Below are positions 34,501 to 42,636 of a stretch of 64,000 nucleotides of DNA, in pieces. The DNA is taken from positions 11,649 through 75,648 of the forward strand of contig JAWXVE010000002.1 in assembly GCA_044425575.1 (NCBI GenBank), read 5' to 3'. How positions within the stretch are numbered: position 1 is the stretch's first letter; each line of letters opens with the position of its first letter. Source of the stretch: JAWXVE01 sp044425575. Its GTDB lineage: Bacteria; Bacillota; Clostridia; Lachnospirales; Lachnospiraceae. The notes below the pieces were generated by a model that was not told the DNA's origin, ran no database searches, and was given only the letters and a program-made list of their open reading frames with translations. A program made the position numbers and the translations under genes.

Positions 34501-35769
34501 CTACTCATTCAAAAATTTGTTCATTTTACCCCCAATTAGTAGCATCGTTAAATCGTTTACATTAGTACCAGTTGCACCTATTTTGATGAGTCCATTACTT
34601 TTTTCAAGTGCGTAATAGGAATTATTATTTTCTAGTTCTGCTACAGCATCAATGTCTTGTTCCTTCAGTATTTGAACCGTCTCCCCATCACAGTAACCAC
34701 CTGCTGCATCTGTTGGACCATCTGTTCCGTCAGAACCTACAGAAAATATGGCCACATTATCAATTCCTTGTATTTCTAGTGCACCACTAAGAGCAATTTC
34801 TTGATTTCTTCCCCCGACCCCAGTTCCTGTAACTTTTACAACTGTTTCTCCGCCAATAATATAAGCCTTGGGTTGAATGGTTTTTTTGTGCGTCTGTGCT
34901 ATGTATCCCAGTAATTGTCCAACGCTTTTCGCTTCACATTGTATACAATCCGTCAATAAAATTGTTTCATATCCTAATTGTTTGGCCATGATTTCTGCCG
35001 CTTTGCACAATTGCTTCACACTTCCTATGACACAAGTTTGTACATTGTTTAGTTCTTTAGGCGTATCAATAGAAATACTTTTTCTCGCTTCTTCTGTCAA
35101 ATTAATTTTATATTTTAATAAAATATCTAATGCTTCCTTATAAGTAGATGTGTCTGGATAAGCTGGACCTGATGCAATCATGTCAATGGGATCTCCGATA
35201 ATATCTGATAAAATAATAGAGTACACCTTGGCAGGTTCACATATTTTTGCAAATTTTCCACCTTTTACAGCTGATAATCTTTTACGTATCGTATTAATTT
35301 CAACAATATTAGCACCGCTCATAAGTAATTGTTCCGTAATGGCTTCTATCTCTTTAAAAGGAATAAGTGGTTGCTCAAATAATGCCGAACCACCCCCCGA
35401 TATTAGTAGCAAAACAGAGTCATCTTCTTGTAAATCTGATACCAATTCTACGGCTTTCTTAGTTGCCTGAAAAGAATTTTCATCTGGTACAGGATGGCCT
35501 GCCTCATAAATCTGAATATTGGGCAATTCACCATTGGTATGGTTGTATTTCGTGATCACAATGCCCTTTTCCACACGTTCTCCTATGGTCTCGTATACTG
35601 CTTTAGTCATTTGCCAAGAAGCTTTACCAATTGCCACTAAATATACTTTTCCACTGCCAAATTGAATTTGATTAATTGCTCGTTTTACAGCTTTATCTGG
35701 CAAAACGGTTTGTATTGCATATTCTATTATCTTATCTGCATCTTTTCTCATTGAATTCACAATCGACAC
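34501..35769 (-). CDS. Glycerate kinase, DUF4147/MOFRL type
   Basis: The 422-residue kinase converts D-glycerate to 2-phosphoglycerate. The N-terminal DUF4147 domain has VYLVAIGKASWQMTKAV, LLISGGGSALFEQP, IRKRLSAVKGGKFAK and LSDIIGDPIDMIASGPA. The C-terminal MOFRL domain has GGETVVKVTGTGVGGRNQEIAL and VGSDGTDGPTDAAGG. The start codon is GTG with AAGAAAG upstream. It heads the operon with the epimerase, mannosidase and transporter genes, which places glycerate next to mannose as a product of the same substrate. Confidence 0.94.
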   Translation of the reverse strand: MSIVNSMRKDADKIIEYAIQTVLPDKAVKRAINQIQFGSGKVYLVAIGKASWQMTKAVYETIGERVEKGIVITKYNHTNGELPNIQIYEAGHPVPDENSFQATKKAVELVSDLQEDDSVLLLISGGGSALFEQPLIPFKEIEAITEQLLMSGANIVEINTIRKRLSAVKGGKFAKICEPAKVYSIILSDIIGDPIDMIASGPAYPDTSTYKEALDILLKYKINLTEEARKSISIDTPKELNNVQTCVIGSVKQLCKAAEIMAKQLGYETILLTDCIQCEAKSVGQLLGYIAQTHKKTIQPKAYIIGGETVVKVTGTGVGGRNQEIALSGALEIQGIDNVAIFSVGSDGTDGPTDAAGGYCDGETVQILKEQDIDAVAELENNNSYYALEKSNGLIKIGATGTNVNDLTMLLIGGKMNKFLNE

Positions 35770-35831
35770 TTTCTTAATTATTCATCAACTATTGTATACC
35801 ATATTTTCAAAACACTTCACTGTTGTGTGGT

Positions 35832-35847
35832 ATATTAGTTAATATAA
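35832..35847. promoter_or_regulatory. Inverted repeat upstream of the glycerate kinase gene
   Basis: TATATTA and TAATATA flank a two-base centre, about 65 bp before the operon start. It could be an operator or simply AT-rich promoter DNA. Confidence 0.3.
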
Positions 35848-35869
35848 CAGAATTTATAGATTCCGTCAT

Positions 35870-35883
35870 TGTCCTGCAGGACA
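35870..35883. promoter_or_regulatory. Perfect 14-bp palindrome, candidate operator of the CdaR-type regulator
   Basis: TGTCCTGCAGGACA is a perfect palindrome in the divergence-free gap between the regulator gene and the operon, about 100 bp before the glycerate kinase start. Its GC content contrasts with the AT-rich surroundings. No other gene in the gap explains it. Confidence 0.45.
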
Positions 35884-35992
35884 GCGTTTACTATTTATTT
35901 TTGTCTTTCAAAACACACTGTTATCAATCTGCCATTTCTCTATTTTTACATCGCCATTAAATATCCTTTCATTACAATTTATAAAAACACAC

Positions 35993-36020
35993 AAAAAAAT
36001 AACCATATGGTTATTTTTTT
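35993..36020. terminator. 28-bp perfect palindromic terminator after the regulator gene
   Basis: The palindrome is centred on ACCATATGGT and flanked by A and T tracts, so it can work in either direction. It lies 32 bp after the stop of the CdaR-type gene and separates it from the operon. Confidence 0.8.
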
Positions 36021-36051
36021 TGTTGATTTTTACACTATTTTAACTATATTG

Positions 36052-37209
36052 TTAGAAATCTTCATCTAATTCTTGGTAGAAAAATATAGCATTATAAAAC
36101 AATGCCATATCACTCATCAAACGCGGATCATATCCGGTTCTGTCTACTATCTTTTTCAACTTGTATTGAATAGTGTTTCTATGTAGATACAAGTGTTCTG
36201 CAGTTGCCACAAGCGAACCATTCGTATTATAGTATACTTCTAGCAATTGCATACTCTCTTTCATGTCTTCTATTGAATAATCTTTAAAAATCCTTTGAAT
36301 ATATTCTAATTTTATTTGTTTACTCAACTCTGCCGAGAAAATATCCAGATTTAACTCGTTGTAGAATTTACAAGAACAATTATGTACCGTGCGACATACC
36401 TGGTTTGCTCTTTTCGCCTTTTCATAAGATTCTCCTGCCAATAAATAACTTTGACTTTTCGCATCAACTCCTATGGCAACGTCAACTACATGATTATTCT
36501 TAACGATTCGCACAAATTGCTCTACCATTTTTCGAACTTGCTTATCTGTAGTTAAAGTAATTCCAAATATTAAATTAGAATTCTGATCACGATAATAGAT
36601 ATTATCTTGGCTCATTCTCTTAACAAATTGAATGTATTGGTCTTCTATCTTATTGATTGCATCAATCATTTCAAGAGATATGTTATGGTTCTTATGGGCA
36701 TAGACAGAGCAAGCTATAAATCTTCTAGGAATTGTAATATCAATGTTAAACATTCTTCCTTGTTCAATAAATTCAAGTGCTATATTTTTATGTTCTCCCG
36801 TTAACCACTCTTCGACATAACGATTTCTCGCTATCTCTCCTAAACTCTTTTGCATACGCGTATAATCATTAAGTAGCATTAGTTCTGTAAGTTTTTTTAT
36901 AATCTTAGCATTACTTTCAATTGCGTGGTAATCACCAGTAATTCCTAACACACCATAGGTTTCACCCATAATGGTAATAGGATAATTTACACCACATTTA
37001 GCTCCTTTAAACTCCCCATCATATCGAACAATAATTTCATCTAATCCATTGTCAATAATTTCTTTAGCACCTAAATGTAATTCACCAATACGTTCTTTAT
37101 CTGTGCTAGCAATAATAATCCCTTTTTCATTCATGATATTAATTTTTTGCTTTACAATATCATTTACTTCTCTGATAATCCCTGATACTAGCTTTTCTGT
37201 TAGTTTCAT
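36052..37209 (-). CDS. CdaR/SdaR-type sugar diacid and glycerate regulator
   Basis: The 385-residue protein has an N-terminal diacid-recognition domain (about 1-135; LVSGIIREVNDIVKQKINIMN, YPITIMGETYGVLGITG), a GAF-like middle part and a C-terminal PucR/CdaR-type helix-turn-helix (GSLVATAEHLYLHRNTIQYKLKKI). E. coli CdaR activates glucarate/galactarate and glycerate genes and responds to glycerate-type acids. Position directly upstream of a glycerate kinase operon suggests glycerate as effector. Its start is preceded by AAGGGGAG. The regulator has its own terminator and is not part of the operon transcript. Confidence 0.9.
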   Translation of the reverse strand: MKLTEKLVSGIIREVNDIVKQKINIMNEKGIIIASTDKERIGELHLGAKEIIDNGLDEIIVRYDGEFKGAKCGVNYPITIMGETYGVLGITGDYHAIESNAKIIKKLTELMLLNDYTRMQKSLGEIARNRYVEEWLTGEHKNIALEFIEQGRMFNIDITIPRRFIACSVYAHKNHNISLEMIDAINKIEDQYIQFVKRMSQDNIYYRDQNSNLIFGITLTTDKQVRKMVEQFVRIVKNNHVVDVAIGVDAKSQSYLLAGESYEKAKRANQVCRTVHNCSCKFYNELNLDIFSAELSKQIKLEYIQRIFKDYSIEDMKESMQLLEVYYNTNGSLVATAEHLYLHRNTIQYKLKKIVDRTGYDPRLMSDMALFYNAIFFYQELDEDF

Positions 37210-37458
37210 TTTATACCTACTCCCCTTCTTATGTGGTCAAGCGTATATTTCTCCATTTTAATGATGTGGGTAATGCATTCTCTTCTCCAATATATTGGGC
37301 TTATTCTAGCACATCTAGGTGATAGTGGCAATGAAATTACATAATGGATATATGTTGAATTACACATAGTTTTAACCCACCCTGACATCTAATTCCAATC
37401 CACCTAGCATAGAAATAATAGGCTGTCAAGGCTATGGTCATGTTACCAAAATAAGAAA

Positions 37459-37497
37459 AACTATCACTTACGACATACAGTAGGTGGTAGTTTTTTC
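37459..37497 (-). terminator. Terminator downstream of the helicase gene
   Basis: The minus strand reads AAAAAACTACCAC... and ...GTGATAGTTTTT with one mismatch, loop about 17 nt and a T-run. A- and T-runs on both sides allow bidirectional action. The region 37210-37458 holds no gene I can recognise. Confidence 0.65.
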
Positions 37498-37506
37498 TTG
37501 GCATAC

Positions 37507-37618
37507 AATGATGAATCTGTTGGAATAGTGTGATTTCTCGGGAATAATGTGATGGAATAGGTAGTGATTTTGTGGAAATAATACGACGACGATTGTGACT
37601 GCAATGTGGCGTATTACA
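37507..37618. repeat. Dispersed repeat R2, copy A (112 bp)
   Basis: This 112-bp block matches the reverse complement of 63881-63992 at all but about nine positions with no gaps. It begins 14 bp beyond the helicase stop codon. Inside it GGAATAGTGTGAT and GGAATAATGTGAT recur about 19 bp apart. All frames contain stops. Confidence 0.92.
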
Positions 37619-37631
37619 TTGTATGGTTTTG

Positions 37632-40361
37632 TTATAATTTCATTATCTCATCCAACCTTTCAATTATCTTATCTTTTTCTCCGCTTCCATTTGTTGATAA
37701 TCTAAGCAATGGTATCTCCACTTTTTCCATAATCTCATTCTTCATAATATCTCTTGAAGCTTGTGCTGTGTCTTCCTTGTGATATTGATATCCATCCACT
37801 TCTATAGCCAATACCGGGTTTTTGCCCACTTTATTATAGATTAAAAAATCTATATGCGTAGCTGGATGCAGTACAAATGTGCGTTCTCGCTCATTTAATA
37901 ATTGAAATTTTCTAATTAAAGTATTAAGTGATCGATGACACTGCACCGCTAATTTTAAATATTTGTCCTCCTTCAATATTTCTTTTATGACGACATACAT
38001 AAGATTCTCCGAATCATACCGAGATATCCTCTTATGATTCTTTAAATACTCCACTCGTTCTTTTGAATATTGCTGATATAAATAATCAAATACAGAGTGT
38101 ACTTTACTATTTTGCACTTCAAAATTATTATATTTTATATAATTTACCAAGTCCGTAATATTGCACACTTTACTTTGTTCATTTCCTGTTACTACCAAAA
38201 CCAATTTAGACTTAGCTCTAGAAACAGCAACATTAATCAAGCTTGCATCATCTGCAAATTCTGATATTTCATCATCTACAGTAGATATAATAATATTTTC
38301 CATCTCTCTTCCCTGAAATTTGTGTACCGTATCAATCTCAAACCCTCCAACTTGCTTTCTCAATTCTCCTACTTGCTTTCGATAAGGTGTTATGATCCCA
38401 GTTTTTTCTGGTACAAAATTATATTCAGGAATTATTTCTTTACATATACTGTCTATCTGACGTTGATTGTAACGATCTCGCTCATGATTTCCTATAACCG
38501 TCTTAATTACTGATAGGACATTTCTTTCCCCCTTATCTTTTGTCATAATGAGTAATTCTCCACCATAAAATTGCTGATTACAAAAATCGATTATTTTAGG
38601 ATGGCACCTATAATGTTCCCGTAACAGTGTCTTCGGTACATCGGGAATCACCTCTAATATTGACTCTAAAAAACTATATGTATATTTATATCCTTCTTTT
38701 AGTTTATATTGTTCAAATATTTTTTGTGTCCATTCCTTTACATGGGTTGGAACAACATGCGGAAGTTGCTTTGTGTCTCCCACAATTATAACATTTTTCG
38801 CACAAGAAAGTGCTAAGACGCCCGTTGTAATATCCACTTGTGATGCTTCATCCATAATAAGATAGTCATATTCAACATGGAAATTGAGACTATTTCTAGA
38901 AGAAAAAGTTGTGCTTAATATTATGGGGTATTCTTCTAATACTTGTTCCGGATTTTTCCAAAGATCTTCTTCGCAAAACGTTTTTCGTTGTATATGCGAC
39001 TGATATTTTTTAGCTATTTTATCTTTTAATAATTTCATGGATGCACTGCACATCTGCTCCAATAAGTTCTGATTATAATTGTTTAGATATGTTTCAATTT
39101 TATCTATTTTCTGAGAAATTTCATGTCTTCTGGTTTCATAATACATCGTTTGAAATATGGTGATAATTCGGAACATATCTTGTTTATAAAAATCCCGATT
39201 CCGTATTTTATATTTTAAAGAAGTTTTTACCTTAAACCAAAATCCAAGTGTTCGATTTTCGTCCGTCTGTAATTGACATTCCTGCCATAAATTCATCCAA
39301 TCCCGTGCATTTAATTTTTTCTTAAATATAGTGCCATCTATTTTATATCCTAAGTCATCTACATATTGGTTGAAATATTCTCGTTCTGTATCTATACTAG
39401 TTAATTCTGTCCTTAGCTTTGACATTTCTTCCTGTTTATCAAAAATAGTTTTTAGTTGCATGGATTGTTGCAATATTTCATTTTTTAGTGTGCCATGCTC
39501 CTCTTTCGCTTTCCATAATGTAAAATCAGGATATCCTTCTTGTTCTTTTAAAAATTCTTTTTTATTTGTTGAATTTCCAAGTTTTGCTGCAAGAAAAGAT
39601 AAATTATATTTAGGATCAGCTAGTTTTTCATACACATTTTCTATTGCCGAATTATTATTGGATACAACTTGAACAGTTTTTCCTTCCATTAATATATTGG
39701 CAATTATATTTAATATGGTTTGTGTTTTTCCCGTCCCCGGTGGACCCTGAATTACGCTAATCTGATTCTCCATAGCACGTTTCACTGCAAAATATTGACT
39801 ATTATTGCAACCAAATGGAAAGATTGGTATATAATCTTGTACACATTGATTGCAGTTACCATGTGACGGGTTTAAATACTTTGCAAGCGCTGTATGCTTA
39901 CTTATGAAATCAATCTTTGCGTACTTCTTTACAAGCAATGATTCTCTCGTCTTATCATCCTTAATTTCACTTATGGTTGCAATTTCTTTCATATAGTCCC
40001 AGGTAGCTTTGGTCTGGTTTCCACTTAAAGCTGATTCTTCTATTGTGAGTTCGTTTTTGTTATAGCTTTTTTCACTACCATCTCCGAAACAAATATGCCA
40101 ATAAATAGCTGCATTACACTTGAATTCATATATTTCGCTAATACGAAAAAATTCTTTATTATTTTTACTAATCCTGTATAAGGAAGGGATTAACTTTTCT
40201 GATTTAGTTGTTTTATCTACACTCAAATAACTATACGAATACATTTTCCCATTTTGAAATGTAATATCCCATTTCTTAGTAACTGGATTATAATTGCATG
40301 ATTTTATCTGTGATGTTTTAATCTCACCTTTTATAATGATCATATTATATCTGGCGTCCAT
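37632..40361 (-). CDS. SF1 (UPF1/DNA2-like) helicase with C-terminal DUF2726-like nuclease domain
   Basis: The 909-residue protein has three parts. Residues 14-47 (SQIKSCNYNPVTKKWDITFQ) resemble a KTSC domain. The helicase has Walker A GPPGTGKT at 206-213, a long coiled-coil insertion (about 285-460), DEAS at 504-507, GDTKQLP at 528, and later motifs REHYRCHP, VHKFQGREMENIIIST and NVAVSRAKSKLVLV. The last 80 residues (HIDFLIYNK, LAIEVDGYQYH; Asp838, Glu854, Asp856) look like a DUF2726 Vsr-like PD-(D/E)XK fold. Such helicase-nuclease fusions occur among anti-phage proteins, but no partner genes are present. The ribosome binding site is AGGGGG. A dispersed repeat abuts the 3' end. Confidence 0.85.
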   Translation of the reverse strand: MDARYNMIIIKGEIKTSQIKSCNYNPVTKKWDITFQNGKMYSYSYLSVDKTTKSEKLIPSLYRISKNNKEFFRISEIYEFKCNAAIYWHICFGDGSEKSYNKNELTIEESALSGNQTKATWDYMKEIATISEIKDDKTRESLLVKKYAKIDFISKHTALAKYLNPSHGNCNQCVQDYIPIFPFGCNNSQYFAVKRAMENQISVIQGPPGTGKTQTILNIIANILMEGKTVQVVSNNNSAIENVYEKLADPKYNLSFLAAKLGNSTNKKEFLKEQEGYPDFTLWKAKEEHGTLKNEILQQSMQLKTIFDKQEEMSKLRTELTSIDTEREYFNQYVDDLGYKIDGTIFKKKLNARDWMNLWQECQLQTDENRTLGFWFKVKTSLKYKIRNRDFYKQDMFRIITIFQTMYYETRRHEISQKIDKIETYLNNYNQNLLEQMCSASMKLLKDKIAKKYQSHIQRKTFCEEDLWKNPEQVLEEYPIILSTTFSSRNSLNFHVEYDYLIMDEASQVDITTGVLALSCAKNVIIVGDTKQLPHVVPTHVKEWTQKIFEQYKLKEGYKYTYSFLESILEVIPDVPKTLLREHYRCHPKIIDFCNQQFYGGELLIMTKDKGERNVLSVIKTVIGNHERDRYNQRQIDSICKEIIPEYNFVPEKTGIITPYRKQVGELRKQVGGFEIDTVHKFQGREMENIIISTVDDEISEFADDASLINVAVSRAKSKLVLVVTGNEQSKVCNITDLVNYIKYNNFEVQNSKVHSVFDYLYQQYSKERVEYLKNHKRISRYDSENLMYVVIKEILKEDKYLKLAVQCHRSLNTLIRKFQLLNERERTFVLHPATHIDFLIYNKVGKNPVLAIEVDGYQYHKEDTAQASRDIMKNEIMEKVEIPLLRLSTNGSGEKDKIIERLDEIMKL

Positions 40362-40414
40362 TTCTTTCCCCCTATATACTTTCTGATAACATTCTCAAGT
40401 TCACAACAGTTCAA

Positions 40415-40753
40415 CTAATTCCATCCCTTCCACACCTCGGGACAATATCCTACTGTGGCGAGTTTTCCATTTCTTACAATTGGGGTTTTCAGAACTTTCT
40501 GATTCTCAAGAATTTTCTCTTCCTTGTCTTCATCAGAAATATATGTTATAAGTGCTAAAAGATCTTTGTCTTTACACGTTTCATCTATCAGGGCATCTCG
40601 TCCTACGACTTGTTGGACGCTTGTATATTCGCCTTTGCTCATGCCTTTTTCTTTGAGATCGATTGTTTGAACCTTGATGTTTCTTTCCTTAAAATATCGC
40701 TGGGCTTTCTTTGTGTCAAAACACTTAGTTGTTCCAAATATTTGTATGTTCAT
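40415..40753 (-). CDS. ArsC/Spx-family thioredoxin-fold protein
   Basis: The 112-residue protein has the ArsC-family pattern: MNIQIFGTTKCFDTKKAQRYF with a single N-terminal cysteine (Cys11), a central helical part, and LKTPIVRNGKLATVGYCPEVW at the C-terminus. It lacks the second cysteine of the CxxC redox switch of Spx and the classical arsenate reductase arginine triad cannot be confirmed. It may be a glutaredoxin-like reductase of unknown target. The start is set by CAGGAG upstream; a longer frame begins 24 codons earlier without a ribosome binding site. It is 54 bp ahead of the helicase gene. Confidence 0.85.
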   Translation of the reverse strand: MNIQIFGTTKCFDTKKAQRYFKERNIKVQTIDLKEKGMSKGEYTSVQQVVGRDALIDETCKDKDLLALITYISDEDKEEKILENQKVLKTPIVRNGKLATVGYCPEVWKGWN

Positions 40754-40826
40754 GAGGTGGTCTCCTGTTCGTAATTTGCAGTTGGCGAAAAATCTGTACT
40801 TAGAATATGTTATCCTATCCAACAAA

Positions 40827-40854
40827 TTTCTTTATAATCATTTCTTTATAATCA
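40827..40854. repeat. 14-bp tandem duplication upstream of the ArsC-family gene
   Basis: Units 40827-40840 and 40841-40854 are identical and contain TTTATAATCA. They lie about 75 bp ahead of the ArsC-family start. Confidence 0.85.
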
Positions 40855-40953
40855 TCCCTTTTTAATTTATATACCTATATCATACAATATTTTTCATAAT
40901 AACAATACATTTATTTTATGATGTTATTATAAACTGTACCTTTTTTTAGGAAC

Positions 40954-41190
40954 TCGATGGTTTAAATTACATTATCGATGGTTCAAAATACAAAAAATGA
41001 ATTTTCAAGCAAATATTATATCATTCAACTGCCTAATAGCAATTATAATGTCATGTTGTTGAACCCAAAACAACAATATGCCTTTGGTACCCGCAAAACA
41101 TGAAGAAGTAGCCTGATTAGGGCGGATTCTGAATGTTTTTAGGTATCTGTGAGCGCTTTGTGCGTAAGAATCCGTAGGTATCTGGGGCAA
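40954..41190. other. Unexplained intergenic region with small repeats and hairpins
   Basis: TCGATGGTT occurs twice 21 bp apart (40954, 40975), two helical turns. Further right are a hairpin TGTTGTT...AACAACA (41054-41075), a longer inverted pair GGATTCT...AGAATCC (about 41124-41173) and a repeated AGGTATCTG. A 61-codon minus-strand frame exists but has no ribosome binding site. I recognise no gene or known RNA family here. Confidence 0.4.
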
Positions 41191-41220
41191 AATCTCTTAT
41201 GTGAAATTTCCATGTTCTTA

Positions 41221-41249
41221 TTGCTATTTTATTTCTATGGAGTTATAAT
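41221..41249 (+). promoter_or_regulatory. Sigma-A promoter of the alcohol dehydrogenase gene
   Basis: TTGCTA, a 17-bp spacer and a perfect TATAAT lie 62-90 bp upstream of the start codon. The start of transcription would fall near 41256, just before the Rex-type palindrome. Confidence 0.75.
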
Positions 41250-41262
41250 AACATTGTAACCA

Positions 41263-41280
41263 TAGTTAATTAATTAACGA
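41263..41280. promoter_or_regulatory. Rex-type redox operator
   Basis: TAGTTAATTAATTAACGA matches the Rex consensus TTGTTAANNNNTTAACAA at 12 of 14 defined positions; the mismatches are symmetric. It lies just downstream of the promoter, where a bound repressor would block transcription until NADH rises. Alcohol dehydrogenase genes are typical Rex targets in Clostridia. Confidence 0.7.
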
Positions 41281-41310
41281 AGTTGATAACTTTGAAATGG
41301 AGGACGAACA

Positions 41311-42489
41311 ATGAGTAGATTTACCTTACCAAGAGACGTGTATTATGGAGAGAATTCTCTCGCTGAACTTAAGAATTTAACTGGTAAAAAGGCCATATTA
41401 GTATTAGGTGGCGGCTCAATGAAGAAATTTGGTTTTGTTGACAAAGCCCTAGCTTACCTTAAGGAAGCAGGAATTGAGACGCAATTATTTGAAAATGTTG
41501 AACCAGACCCTTCTGTAGAAACTGTTATGAAAGGCGCAGAAGCTATGAGAGAATTCCAACCTGATTGGATTATCTCAATGGGTGGAGGCTCTCCAATTGA
41601 TGCTGCTAAGGCAATGTGGGCCTTTTATGAATATCCTGAAACAACTTTTGCTGATTTATGTATACCATTTAACTTCCCTAACTTACGTCAGAAAGCAAAA
41701 TTCTGTGCAATTCCATCTACATCTGGTACTGCAACAGAAGTAACTGCATTTTCTGTTATTACTGATTATGAACTTGGAATTAAATACCCACTTGCTGACT
41801 TTAATATTACTCCTGATGTGGCAATCGTAGATCCTGCACTTGCTGAGACTATGCCTCCACACTTAACTGCTTATACAGGAATGGACGCTCTTACTCATGC
41901 AGTGGAAGCATATGTATCTACTCTTCATACAGTATTTACAGACCCACTTGCTATGCAAGCAATTGAAATTGTTAATAACGACTTATTGAAATCATACGAT
42001 GGTGATATGACTTGCAGAGAAGAAATGCACTACGGTCAATGTCTTGCAGGTATGGCATTCTCCAATGCACTCCTTGGTATCGTTCATTCAATGGCACATA
42101 AGACTGGTGCAGCATTCTCTACAGGCCACATTACTCACGGTCTTGCTAATGCAATGTATCTTCCATATGTGATTAAGTACAATGCCAAAGATGAAGTAAC
42201 AGCTGCTCGTTATGCAAAGATTGCCAATTCTATTGGTATTACTGGTAGCGTGTCAGAATGTGTACAGGGATTGTGCGATAAGATTGTATCAATGAATAAC
42301 TACATGAAGATTCCTAATACATTGAAAGAATTCGGAATTGTAGAATCAGAGTTTAAAGAAAAGATTAGCACAATTGCAGCCAATGCAGTAGGAGATGCTT
42401 GTACTGGTTCTAACCCAAGACCAATTGATCCAGCAACTATGGAACAATTATTTACCTGTATCTACTATGGTAATGAAGTGAGCTTCTAG
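41311..42489 (+). CDS. Iron-containing alcohol dehydrogenase
   Basis: The 392-residue group III alcohol dehydrogenase reduces an aldehyde or ketone with NAD(P)H. The N-terminal nucleotide domain has VLGGGSMKKFG and SMGGGSPIDAAKAM, followed by TSGTATEVTAFSV. The metal site is supplied by TGMDALTHAVEAYVS and the later HSMAHKTGAAFSTGHITHGLANAM. It is monocistronic, with promoter, operator, GGAGG-type ribosome binding site and terminator all in view. It is the only convincing plus-strand gene of the window. A fermentative role in NADH disposal, for example ethanol or butanol formation, is likely; the substrate is not visible. Confidence 0.94.
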   Translation: MSRFTLPRDVYYGENSLAELKNLTGKKAILVLGGGSMKKFGFVDKALAYLKEAGIETQLFENVEPDPSVETVMKGAEAMREFQPDWIISMGGGSPIDAAKAMWAFYEYPETTFADLCIPFNFPNLRQKAKFCAIPSTSGTATEVTAFSVITDYELGIKYPLADFNITPDVAIVDPALAETMPPHLTAYTGMDALTHAVEAYVSTLHTVFTDPLAMQAIEIVNNDLLKSYDGDMTCREEMHYGQCLAGMAFSNALLGIVHSMAHKTGAAFSTGHITHGLANAMYLPYVIKYNAKDEVTAARYAKIANSIGITGSVSECVQGLCDKIVSMNNYMKIPNTLKEFGIVESEFKEKISTIAANAVGDACTGSNPRPIDPATMEQLFTCIYYGNEVSF

Positions 42490-42556
42490 GAGTAAACTTC
42501 TAGATACAATTTTACAATGATTGCTTCATGAGAAGATTTTAGCTTTCAGAAATTAC

Positions 42557-42597
42557 AAAGGGCAGTGGAATGATTGCATTTTCCACTGCCCTTTTTA
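42557..42597 (+). terminator. Terminator of adh, probably bidirectional
   Basis: A perfect 14-bp stem (AAAGGGCAGTGGAA and its complement) is followed by a T-run. It sits between convergent genes and may also end the ABC transporter transcript. Confidence 0.9.
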
Positions 42598-42636
42598 TTT
42601 GTCATTTTATAATAGCTATTGTAACTATTCCATGCT

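Noticed and set aside
37206..37388. 60-codon minus-strand frame upstream of the CdaR-type gene
   Set aside because: No ribosome binding site, unusual composition, and it runs into the regulator start; taken as chance.
41005..41190. 61-codon minus-strand frame in the gap before adh
   Set aside because: No ribosome binding site or homology that I recognise; described instead as a structured non-coding stretch.
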